Notes: generated from the sequence alone by a model not told the origin. A DNA stretch of 5,629 nucleotides from Collinsella sp. (GCA_022728415.1 JAIJJM010000159.1:1-5629); one strand, 5' to 3'. Counted from the stretch's first letter, positions 1-5,629 are shown. Made by a program: numbers and translations.

Positions 1-667
1 CATCACCTGGTTCGCCAAGCCCGGCCAGAAGATCGCGCTCGTCGGCGCCACCGGTGCCGGCAAGACCACCGTGACCAACCTCATCAACCGGTTCTACGAC
101 ATCCAGCACGGCCAGATTCTGTATGATGGCATCTCCGTGGCCGGCATAAAGAAGCCTGACCTGCGCAGGTCTTTGGGCATCGTGCTGCAGGACGTGAACC
201 TGTTCACCGGCACCGTGATGGACAACATCCGTTACGGCCGCCTGAACGCCACCGATGAGGAATGCATCGAGGCCGCGCGTCTGGTCAATGCGGACAGCTT
301 CATCCGCATGCTGCCCAAGGGCTACGACACAGTGCTCGAAGGCGACGGTTCCGGCCTGTCCCAAGGCCAGCGCCAGCTGATTTCCATTGCCCGTGCGGCG
401 GTGGCCGATCCGCCCGCGCTGATCCTTGACGAGGCCACGTCCTCGATTGATACGCGCACTGAAGAGGTTGTGCAAGCTGGTATGGATAACCTGATGAAGG
501 GCCGTACGGTCTTCGTCATCGCCCACCGCCTGTCCACCGTGCGCAACTCCGATGTGATCATGGTGCTCGACCATGGCAACATCATCGAGCGTGGCTCGCA
601 TGACGAGCTGATCGCGCAGAAGGGCGAGTACTACCAGCTGTACACCGGCGCGGTGGAACTGGAGTAG
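1..667 (+). CDS. ABC exporter, ATP-binding domain (5'-truncated by window edge)
   Basis: This is the C-terminal nucleotide-binding domain of an ABC exporter half-transporter. The reading frame is open from base 2 to the TAG at 665-667, so the true start and the membrane domain lie to the left of the window. The GTG at 71 is an internal valine codon just after Walker A and is not a start. All ATPase motifs are present in order: Walker A GATGAGKTT (44-70), the Q-loop glutamine in VLQD (188-190), the signature LSQGQRQL (from 356), Walker B LILDEA with the catalytic Glu (419-436), and the H-loop histidine in IAHRLS (524-526). The LSQGQ signature and the ending GEYYQLYTGAVELE resemble one half of heterodimeric multidrug exporters (LmrCD/TM287-288 type). 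That subfamily, and hence the substrate, is inferred. The partner subunit gene would be expected upstream. The gene is clearly GC-richer than the rest of the window. It ends before a strong terminator, so it is not part of the ribose operon. Confidence 0.93.
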   Translation, partial: ITWFAKPGQKIALVGATGAGKTTVTNLINRFYDIQHGQILYDGISVAGIKKPDLRRSLGIVLQDVNLFTGTVMDNIRYGRLNATDEECIEAARLVNADSFIRMLPKGYDTVLEGDGSGLSQGQRQLISIARAAVADPPALILDEATSSIDTRTEEVVQAGMDNLMKGRTVFVIAHRLSTVRNSDVIMVLDHGNIIERGSHDELIAQKGEYYQLYTGAVELE

Positions 668-681
668 CCGGTACGCCAGCA

Positions 682-742
682 AAAACCGCACCTCGATCAT
701 CGGGTTGAAGCAATTCTCATCCAGTGGTTGAGGTGCGGTTTT
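682..742 (+). terminator. Rho-independent terminator after the ABC exporter gene
   Basis: A perfect 13-bp inverted repeat, AAAACCGCACCTC (682-694) and GAGGTGCGGTTTT (730-742), begins 14 bases after the exporter stop codon. The stem can be extended inward by six more pairs (695-700 with 724-729), three of them G-U, leaving a 23-base loop (701-723). The run of A before the stem and of T after it means it could terminate transcription in either direction. Here it separates the exporter gene from rbsR, both on the + strand. Confidence 0.85.
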
Positions 743-834
743 CTATGTTGAGAGCCGTGTGTTGGCGCAGGATTACGAATATTGGCGGTGAAAAGAGTAC
801 ATTTGAATTGTTGCTTTGACGATATATCGGCCGC

Positions 835-843
835 AAGGAGGGG
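835..843 (+). promoter_or_regulatory. Ribosome binding site of rbsR
   Basis: AAGGAGGGG lies just before the ATG at 847. The AGGAGG core ends five to six bases from the start codon, close to ideal, and fixes this ATG as the start. It is the strongest Shine-Dalgarno sequence in the window. I could not find a convincing -35/-10 pair between the terminator and this site. Confidence 0.85.
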
Positions 844-846
844 ACT

Positions 847-1875
847 ATGGCGTTCGTGACGTTGAAGGATGTCGCTCAACGTGCCGGTGTGTCGGCTGCT
901 GCTGTTTCCCAGATACTTCACAATAAAGGCCGGTTTTCTATCGATACGCGACGGTTGGTGCTGAAAACTGTTGAGGAAATGGGGTATGTGCCCGATCAAC
1001 GTGCTCGTTCCATGCGCTCGTCGGATACTAAGACTGTTGGCCTGCTGGTTCCTGATTTGCGCAATCCGTATTTCGCCGATTTAGTCTCGTCAATGGAAGA
1101 TGAGCTTTACGAGCATGGATTTTCCACATTGATCGGTACTTCGGCAGAGACCGTGGAAAGACAAGATGCATTCATTGAAAATTTGCTAGGACAGCGTATT
1201 GATGGCGCAATTGTGGTGCCTCAAGGAGCTGCTTCCCAGGGGATTAAGTCGTTGATCGCTCGAGATTTGCCTCTGGTATTTGTGGACCGACGTGTGCAGG
1301 GGGTTGAGTCGGTTCCTTTCGTGGTGTCGAATCCATACACCGGTATACTGGCGGCAGTGGAGGAATTGATTTCCTGCGGTCATCGACATATTGGGTATAT
1401 GGCACATTCTTCGTTGGAGTCATACAGCATCAATGAACGAGAGACCGCATTCCGAACGATTGCTCACGAGTTGCTTCGCGAAGGGGAAGGCGTTGTAGCG
1501 GACTGTGATTCGACTTATGAATCACGTTGTGAAGCAGTGGACTATTTGCTCAAGCGTGGTGTAACTGCTGTTATCTGTGCATATTCACCTGATGCCATTA
1601 CTATTATCGGAGCGTTGCATGATTATGGCATTGAAATCGGTAAGCAGATATCGTTGATATCGTTTGATGACATTGCTCCTTTTCGTCTGATGACCCCGAA
1701 TATCTCGGTTATTTCTCAGCGGGCGGAGCAAATGGGACGCAAGGGCGTCGAATTGCTGTTGGAAGCAATACAATACGGTGTACGTCATGGGGGAAGTACG
1801 GTTCGGGTACCTACGGTATATCTGTCACGCGATTCCGTTTCTACGGTGAATACTTCTTTCCAGAAAATATCTTGA
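847..1875 (+). CDS. rbsR: LacI-family transcriptional regulator, probable ribose operon repressor
   Basis: This 342-residue protein has the usual length and layout of the LacI/GalR family. The N-terminal helix-turn-helix is at about residues 5-28 (TLKDVAQRAGVSAAAVSQIL), followed by a third helix ending in EEMGYVPD (43-50) and a hinge ARSMRS (53-58). The core is a periplasmic-binding-protein-like sensor domain that opens with VGLLVPDLRNPYF (64-76). Arg198 (NERETAF) and Asp274 (SFDDIAPF) fall where LacI has its sugar-contacting Arg197 and Asp274. The gene lies directly upstream of rbsACB in the same direction, and two LacI-type palindromes lie between it and rbsA. By this context, and by what I recall of B. 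breve RbsR, it should repress rbsA transcription and be released by D-ribose. The hinge residue that usually inserts into the DNA minor groove is Met56 instead of the common Leu. The gene is AT-richer than the exporter gene before it. The LacI family assignment is near certain; the ribose specificity rests on context. Confidence 0.9.
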   Translation: MAFVTLKDVAQRAGVSAAAVSQILHNKGRFSIDTRRLVLKTVEEMGYVPDQRARSMRSSDTKTVGLLVPDLRNPYFADLVSSMEDELYEHGFSTLIGTSAETVERQDAFIENLLGQRIDGAIVVPQGAASQGIKSLIARDLPLVFVDRRVQGVESVPFVVSNPYTGILAAVEELISCGHRHIGYMAHSSLESYSINERETAFRTIAHELLREGEGVVADCDSTYESRCEAVDYLLKRGVTAVICAYSPDAITIIGALHDYGIEIGKQISLISFDDIAPFRLMTPNISVISQRAEQMGRKGVELLLEAIQYGVRHGGSTVRVPTVYLSRDSVSTVNTSFQKIS

Positions 1876-1911
1876 CTCAATGCAGCATCTTTTTCTCACG
1901 TGATGATGTTC

Positions 1912-1958
1912 TCGGGAATCTAACAATGGCGTTATGAGGCGATTGTTAACGTTCCCGA
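1912..1958. repeat. Two-block inverted repeat upstream of the rbsA promoter
   Basis: Two 7-bp blocks are repeated in inverse orientation. TCGGGAA (1912-1918) pairs with TTCCCGA (1952-1958), and TAACAAT (1921-1927) pairs with ATTGTTA (1942-1948). The blocks are separated by 2 bases on the left and 3 on the right, and the central loop is 14 bases (1928-1941). No T-run follows either arm, so it is not a standard intrinsic terminator. It could be a pair of opposed protein-binding sites just upstream of the -35 box, or an RNA hairpin at the end of the rbsR transcript. The right arm contains AACGTT (1948-1953), the core also found in both RbsR operators. Confidence 0.6.
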
Positions 1959-1966
1959 CACGCTGA

Positions 1967-1995
1967 TTGACCTATCTGATTAAACGTTATATCAT
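1967..1995 (+). promoter_or_regulatory. Predicted rbsA promoter (-35 TTGACC, -10 TATCAT)
   Basis: TTGACC at 1967-1972 and TATCAT at 1990-1995 are separated by exactly 17 bases. Each matches five of six bases of the vegetative sigma consensus. Transcription would start at about 2001-2003, giving a 5' leader of roughly 118 bases before the rbsA ATG. The first operator occupies the spacer and most of the -10 box, which supports both the promoter call and a repression model. The start site is predicted only from spacing. Confidence 0.75.
1977..1994. promoter_or_regulatory. RbsR operator O1, overlapping the promoter
   Basis: TGATTAAACGTTATATCA is an 18-bp imperfect palindrome centred on CG, with 14 of 18 positions symmetric. 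A central CG in an AT-rich palindrome is typical of LacI-family operators. It differs from O2 at only one base (T instead of A at 1990). It lies between the -35 and -10 boxes and covers most of the -10, so a bound repressor would block RNA polymerase. The 18-bp length agrees with the RbsR site I recall being reported in B. breve. Confidence 0.8.
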
Positions 1996-2004
1996 GTGTT
2001 CTGC

Positions 2005-2028
2005 AAATGATTAAACGTTAAATCATTT
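2005..2028. promoter_or_regulatory. RbsR operator O2, just downstream of the predicted start site
   Basis: The core TGATTAAACGTTAAATCA (2008-2025) lies inside a 24-bp palindrome in which 22 positions are symmetric; only the base pair two steps outside AACGTT on each side breaks it. This is the better of the two operators and probably the stronger. It begins a few bases after the predicted transcription start. Its centre is 31 bp from that of O1, close to three helical turns, so two repressor dimers would sit on the same face of the DNA. Confidence 0.82.
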
Positions 2029-2119
2029 CAGTGATGAAGTGTTCGACGTTGATTGTGACACAAAGTGTTGTGGTTTGTGCTGGCAACGATGTCGGTTCAA
2101 TGATGAAAGTGAGAGGCGT

Positions 2120-3640
2120 ATGACGCGGTTATCTATGGTGGGAGTGTCGAAAATATTCGGCAACTCTACTGTGGTCGATAACGTGTCGGTCACCGTGGAA
2201 CCCGGAAAGGTTCATGTTCTCCTTGGGGAAAATGGTGCAGGCAAGTCGACCGTCATCAAAATGATGAGTGGTATCTATCAGCCGGATAAGGGGCATATCG
2301 AGGTCGATGGCCAAACGGTGCGTATTCCTAACGTGGAAGCCGCACGCAAGCTTGGTGTTGCGGTAATTCATCAAGAGCTCAATATGGTGCCTGAGCTGTC
2401 AATCATGGAGAACCTGTTCTTAGGCGCATTACCTACTACGGCGGGTTTTGTTAATAAGAGTGCCATGAAGGCCAAGGCGCGTGAAGCGCTGAAACTGATT
2501 GGTCTTAATGAAGATGTCTCTACGCCGATGGGTGAGCTTGGTGTGGCTCGTCAGCAAATGGTGGAAATCGCTAAGGCCCTTATGCAAGATGCGTCGATTC
2601 TCATTCTTGATGAGCCTACAGCAGCTCTGACGCGTAAGGAATGCGAACAGCTGTTTGCCATCATGGAGGAGCTTAAGTCTAAGGGCGTAGGCATGGTGTT
2701 CATCTCTCATCATCTTGATGAGATTGCGCGTGTTGGTGATGTGGTTACTGTGCTACGCGACGGCAAATACATTGACACAATTGACGCAAAGGCTCCCGAA
2801 TCGGAATTGGTGAGACTTATGGTCGGTCGATCCATTGAAAACCAATATCCGAGAGTTGCCCAGCAGCCAGGTAAGACGCTCTTGGAGGTCAAGGATTTAA
2901 TTCGTGCTGGAGCCATCGACCATGTCTCCTTTGATGTGCACGCTGGTGAAGTCGTTGGCCTTGCTGGACTAGTCGGTGCTGGTCGTACTGAAGTGCTGCG
3001 AGCTATTTTTGGTGCCGATTCATACGATTCGGGTTCCGTGGTCGTGGATGGCATTCAACTGCCAAAGTCTTCCATTGACAAGACTATTGCCTCCGGAGTG
3101 GGACTGGTGCCGGAAGACCGCCGCACGCAAGGTCTGATTCTTGAAGCATCGGTTGCTGACAATCTGGGTCTTGCCACCATGGGGCCGACTTCCAAGTTCG
3201 GATTTGCAGATCTTAAGGGACAAGGCGAACGTGAGAACGACACCGCCAGGAAACTGCGTATACGCATGGCGAATATTGATCAAACTGCAGGCTCTTTGTC
3301 CGGCGGCAACCAGCAGAAAATTGTGTTCGGCAAATGGTCTATGGCGAACGTGAAAGTGCTATTGCTCGACGAGCCGACCAGAGGCGTTGATGTCGGTGCG
3401 CGAGTTGAAATTTACGAGCTGATCAACGAGATTACCGCCAATGGTGGCGCGGTACTGATGGCATCTTCTGATTTGCCGGAAGTTCTTGGCATGTCCGATC
3501 GTGTGCTCGTGATGAGTAACGGCAAGCTGAGCGGCGAAATGCCGGCTAGCGAGGCCACACAAGAGAAAGTCATGTTGCTGGCCATTTCCCATATGGACGA
3601 AGACTCCGGCGAAAACACTACTAGAAACGTTGAGAAATGA
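2120..3640 (+). CDS. rbsA: Ribose ABC transporter, fused double ATP-binding subunit
   Basis: This 506-residue protein hydrolyses ATP on the inner membrane face to drive ribose import through RbsC; E. coli RbsA has 501 residues. It has two ATPase domains in tandem, as in all monosaccharide importers of the RbsA/MglA/AraG type. The first has Walker A GENGAGKST (36-44), Q-loop Gln85 (IHQE), a divergent signature LGVARQQMVEIAKAL, Walker B LILDEPTAAL and the switch His in FISHHLDE. The second has a degenerate Walker A, GLVGAGRT, with Arg289 in place of the Lys; the signature LSGGNQQK (from residue 393); Walker B LLLDEPTRGVDVG; and ASSDLPE where the switch His would be. This asymmetry is normal for the family and leaves the first site as the main catalytic one. 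The ATG at 2120 is preferred: it gives the family length and has GAGAGG at 2111-2116, though only three bases away. An in-frame GTG at 2039 would add 27 Cys-rich residues unlike the family. Confidence 0.94.
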   Translation: MTRLSMVGVSKIFGNSTVVDNVSVTVEPGKVHVLLGENGAGKSTVIKMMSGIYQPDKGHIEVDGQTVRIPNVEAARKLGVAVIHQELNMVPELSIMENLFLGALPTTAGFVNKSAMKAKAREALKLIGLNEDVSTPMGELGVARQQMVEIAKALMQDASILILDEPTAALTRKECEQLFAIMEELKSKGVGMVFISHHLDEIARVGDVVTVLRDGKYIDTIDAKAPESELVRLMVGRSIENQYPRVAQQPGKTLLEVKDLIRAGAIDHVSFDVHAGEVVGLAGLVGAGRTEVLRAIFGADSYDSGSVVVDGIQLPKSSIDKTIASGVGLVPEDRRTQGLILEASVADNLGLATMGPTSKFGFADLKGQGERENDTARKLRIRMANIDQTAGSLSGGNQQKIVFGKWSMANVKVLLLDEPTRGVDVGARVEIYELINEITANGGAVLMASSDLPEVLGMSDRVLVMSNGKLSGEMPASEATQEKVMLLAISHMDEDSGENTTRNVEK

Positions 3641-3646
3641 AGGAGA
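3640..3646 (+). promoter_or_regulatory. Ribosome binding site that decides the rbsC start
   Basis: AAGGAGA sits eight to nine bases before the ATG at 3655. An earlier in-frame ATG at 3637 overlaps the rbsA stop as ATGA but has no comparable site before it, and this ribosome binding site would lie inside its coding sequence. The ATG at 3655 is therefore chosen for rbsC. Confidence 0.8.
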
Positions 3647-3654
3647 ACACTATC

Positions 3655-4644
3655 ATGACCGCCAAAGAACAAAAACTCGGTTACGATTCCGGCAATGTCA
3701 GTGCACTTGACAAAGTGAAGCGATTTGCTTCCCGTAATGGTGCATTAATAGGCTTGATTATTCTATGCATCATATTGTCGATTGCGACTCCAGCCTTCCT
3801 GACTGGGCCGAATATGCTGAATGTCGGTATTCAGGCAGCGACCGTTGCTATCTTGGCATTCGGCCAGACTTTTGTCATTGTTGAGGCCGGTATCGATTTG
3901 TCCGTCGGTTCGGTTGCCGCCGTTTCCAGCATGTTGGTTGCCTATACTGGCGCTTCCATGGGATTGCCTCCGATTCTTACCATTTGCGTGGGCCTTGTAA
4001 CTGGTGCAGTGTTCGGTGCACTCTCTGGTGTCGCAAATGCCTTCCTGAAACTGCCTTCCTTCATCGCAACATTGGCGATGATGTCTGTTGCTCGAGGCCT
4101 GACTCTGGTTATCTCTGATGGACGACCGGTTTCTACTTCTGGCATGGTCAATTTCTTCGGCAGCACGGTACTCGGCATTCCGATTCCAATTGTCATGATG
4201 ATCATTATGGGAGTTATTGCCTCCGTGATTCTTAACTTCACTAGCATTGGTCGATCCATGTACGCGGTTGGCGGCAATATGGAAGCCTCTCGCCTTTCCG
4301 GCATCTCCGTGCACAAGACCCAGATTATGGTGTTCGTGCTTTCCGGTATTTTCGCGGCTGTCGCGGGCCTGGTTATTGCGGGTCGTCTGCATTCCGCTCA
4401 GCCTCAGGCTGCCTCCGGATATGAAATGGACGCCATTGCCTCTGTTGTCATTGGGGGAGCGTCCCTATCGGGCGGCAAGGGCAAGATCTCTGGTACCTTT
4501 ATCGGCGCAATTCTGCTCGCTGTAATTCGTAATGGCCTCAATATTCTCAATGTTTCCTCCTTCTGGCAGCAGGTAGTCATCGGCTTGGTCATCGCTTTCG
4601 CAGTGAGCTTCGATACTCTGCGTCGCAAGGTGGACGCCCACTGA
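3655..4644 (+). CDS. rbsC: Ribose ABC transporter permease
   Basis: This 329-residue, strongly hydrophobic membrane protein forms the ribose channel, presumably as a homodimer, since only one permease gene is present before rbsB; E. coli RbsC has 321 residues. A charged N-terminal tail (residues 1-28) precedes the first membrane helix at about 30-45, and eight to ten helices are visible in all. Motifs of the RbsC/MglC/AraH permease family appear in order: EAGIDLSVGS (77-86), LPSFIATLAMMSVARG (133-148), the cytoplasmic coupling loop YAVGGNMEASRLSGI (203-217), which should contact RbsA, and SGYEMDAIASVVIGGASLSGGKGKI (254-278, shown here only by its ends SGYEMD and SGGKGKI). The gene starts 14 bases after the rbsA stop, so the two are surely cotranscribed and produced together. 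It ends HDA-like as KVDAH with a basic stretch RRK before it, as expected for an inside-facing C-terminus. Confidence 0.94.
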   Translation: MTAKEQKLGYDSGNVSALDKVKRFASRNGALIGLIILCIILSIATPAFLTGPNMLNVGIQAATVAILAFGQTFVIVEAGIDLSVGSVAAVSSMLVAYTGASMGLPPILTICVGLVTGAVFGALSGVANAFLKLPSFIATLAMMSVARGLTLVISDGRPVSTSGMVNFFGSTVLGIPIPIVMMIIMGVIASVILNFTSIGRSMYAVGGNMEASRLSGISVHKTQIMVFVLSGIFAAVAGLVIAGRLHSAQPQAASGYEMDAIASVVIGGASLSGGKGKISGTFIGAILLAVIRNGLNILNVSSFWQQVVIGLVIAFAVSFDTLRRKVDAH

Positions 4645-4648
4645 TCAC

Positions 4649-4666
4649 GTCGAAAGGCGTTTCAAC
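4649..4666 (+). other. Small hairpin between rbsC and rbsB
   Basis: GTCGAAA (4649-4655) and TTTCAAC (4660-4666) can pair with one C-A mismatch around a GGCG loop, five bases after the rbsC stop. No T-run follows, so it is not an intrinsic terminator. It lies in the 77-base gap before rbsB, the widest gap inside the operon, where an RNA hairpin could shield the upstream message end. It is short and may have arisen by chance. Confidence 0.3.
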
Positions 4667-4721
4667 TTAACAAGCCAAATCTTCAATCCCATTCATCCAA
4701 TCACTACAAGAGAAAGAAACA

Positions 4722-5629
4722 ATGATGTTGAATTCCACTATGAAGAAGACCTTCCGTGCGGCACTCGCGATTGTATGCGCAGGAACCTTAATGGCAGGTA
4801 CAGCCGCTTGCGGCTCGACGTCCTCCAGCGGCGGCGATAAGGTCGCGCTTCTGGTCTCCACGCTCAACAACCCGTTCTTTGTCGATTTGCGTGATGGCGC
4901 TCAGGCCGCTGCCAAAGATCTTGGTGTCGATTTGATGGTGTCCGACGCTCAGAATGACTCCTCCACTCAGCAGAATCAAGCGCAGAATGCCCAATCGCAA
5001 GGAGCCAAGGCCGTGATTATCAATCCTGTGGATTCTGATGCCGCTTCTCCTGCCGTGGCCCCGTTGCTGTCTTCCAAGCTGCCGGTCATCTCTGTGGACC
5101 GTTCCGTCACCGGTGAAGATGTAACCTCGCACATCGCCTCCGATAATGTGGCTGGTGGTGCTCAGGCTGCTGATGAGCTGGCCAAAGCAGTTGGAGAAAA
5201 AGGCAAGGTCATCATTCTCCAGGGCACTCCGGGTGCCGCCTCTACTCGCGATCGTGGCGACGGCTTCAAAAAGGAGATCAAGAAGTACTCCGGTATTGAA
5301 GTCGTGGCCGAACAGACCGCGAACTTCGATCGTGCCGAGGCGCTGGATGTGACTACTAACCTGATGCAGTCCCATCCTGATGTCGTTGGCATCTATGCCG
5401 AAAACGACGAAATGGCATTAGGCGCTATCCAGTCACTTGGTTCCAAGGCCGGTGCGGATGTGAAGATCTTCGGTTTTGACGGTACTGAAGGCGGTCTTAA
5501 GGCTGTGTCGAATGGCACCATGGTAGGCACTATCGCACAGCAGCCTAAGGAGCTTGGTAAGAAAGCTGTCGAGGCTGCGGTTAAGGCCATCAAGGGCGAG
5601 AGCGTCGAAAAGACCGAGTCCATTGAAGT
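4722..5629 (+). CDS. rbsB: Ribose-binding lipoprotein (3'-truncated by window edge)
   Basis: The frame is open from the ATG at 4722 to the window end, giving 302 codons with no stop. The product is the extracellular receptor that captures ribose and delivers it to RbsC. A lipoprotein signal is visible: basic KK at 8-9, a hydrophobic stretch at 13-28, then TAAC with Cys30 as the likely lipid anchor, followed by a Ser/Gly linker. The mature part closely follows E. coli RbsB. By alignment, every ribose-contacting residue I can recall is kept: Asn50, Phe52 and Phe53 (STLNNPFF), Asp126-Arg127 (SVDRS), Arg178 (TRDRGDGF), Phe202 (NFDR), Asn228 (AENDEMALG), Asp253 (GFDGT) and Gln273 (IAQQP). This makes ribose the very likely ligand. 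Only a short C-terminal stretch should be missing. An AAGAGAAAG stretch (4708-4716) is the probable ribosome binding site. A second ATG follows at once at 4725 and another at 4740, so the exact start is open, but the lipobox is unaffected. Confidence 0.95.
   Translation, partial: MMLNSTMKKTFRAALAIVCAGTLMAGTAACGSTSSSGGDKVALLVSTLNNPFFVDLRDGAQAAAKDLGVDLMVSDAQNDSSTQQNQAQNAQSQGAKAVIINPVDSDAASPAVAPLLSSKLPVISVDRSVTGEDVTSHIASDNVAGGAQAADELAKAVGEKGKVIILQGTPGAASTRDRGDGFKKEIKKYSGIEVVAEQTANFDRAEALDVTTNLMQSHPDVVGIYAENDEMALGAIQSLGSKAGADVKIFGFDGTEGGLKAVSNGTMVGTIAQQPKELGKKAVEAAVKAIKGESVEKTESIE

Noticed and set aside
1896..1903. Palindrome TCACGTGA after rbsR
   Set aside because: It is only eight bases long, unlike the other sites here, and expected by chance in a sequence of this size.
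1912..1958. Inverted repeat read as a rho-independent terminator of rbsR
   Set aside because: Neither arm is followed by a T-run on its strand, the stem is interrupted, and the loop is 14 bases, so it is reported as a repeat of unknown role.
3623..3634. AAACGTT near the end of rbsA as an internal RbsR operator
   Set aside because: Only the seven core bases match; the flanks lack the TGAT/ATCA arms and symmetry.
3637..3654. ATG at 3637 as the start of rbsC
   Set aside because: It overlaps the rbsA stop, but the strong ribosome binding site at 3640-3646 lies downstream of it and is well spaced for the ATG at 3655.
3763..4392. Long open frame on the - strand opposite rbsC (209 codons)
   Set aside because: The translation is rich in Asn, His, Arg and Gln and shows no domain. 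It lies wholly inside a well-supported permease gene and reflects its codon bias.
4788..5375. Open frame on the - strand opposite rbsB (195 codons)
   Set aside because: It is fully covered by the strongly conserved ribose-binding protein on the + strand and has no recognisable features of its own.
2120..5629. Reading the transporter as a fructose importer of the bifidobacterial FruEKFG type
   Set aside because: That system, as I recall it, has two permeases and a different gene order. Here there is a single permease, the order is ATPase-permease-binding protein, and RbsB keeps the ribose-contact residues.

Overview
The window looks like part of a Bifidobacterium chromosome, probably from the B. 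longum/B. breve group. This is inferred from the gene order, from the strong match of the products to ribose-transport proteins, and from the GC-rich codon use of the first gene. It carries the 3' end of an ABC exporter gene, then a complete LacI-type regulator gene (rbsR), then the first three genes of a ribose uptake operon, rbsA-rbsC-rbsB. rbsB runs off the right edge. All genes are on the + strand, and no stretch without a gene exceeds 300 bases.

Layout. Positions 1-667 encode the C-terminal nucleotide-binding domain of a multidrug-type ABC exporter. Positions 668-846 hold a long stem-loop terminator (682-742), and further on the strong ribosome binding site of the regulator. rbsR occupies 847-1875. 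The 244-base gap 1876-2119 is the control region. It holds a two-block inverted repeat (1912-1958), a near-consensus promoter (TTGACC-17-TATCAT, 1967-1995), and two nearly identical 18-bp palindromic operators with centres exactly 31 bp apart. One operator lies inside the promoter and the other just downstream of the predicted transcription start. rbsA (2120-3640), rbsC (3655-4644) and rbsB (4722 to the edge) follow in close order.

How it works. RbsB is a lipoprotein that binds ribose outside the membrane and hands it to the RbsC channel. RbsA, a fused double ATPase, powers import. RbsR most likely sits on the two operators and blocks the rbsA promoter until ribose releases it. Ribokinase (rbsK) and the mutarotase-type protein (rbsD) would be expected just past the right edge. 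From memory, a published study of B. breve UCC2003 describes an rbsACBDK cluster controlled by RbsR binding an 18-bp inverted repeat, which agrees with what is seen here.

I see no previously undescribed system. The points worth a second look are regulatory: the doubled operator, the separate inverted repeat upstream of the promoter, a possible 29-codon leader ORF ending on the rbsA start codon, and the small hairpin between rbsC and rbsB.
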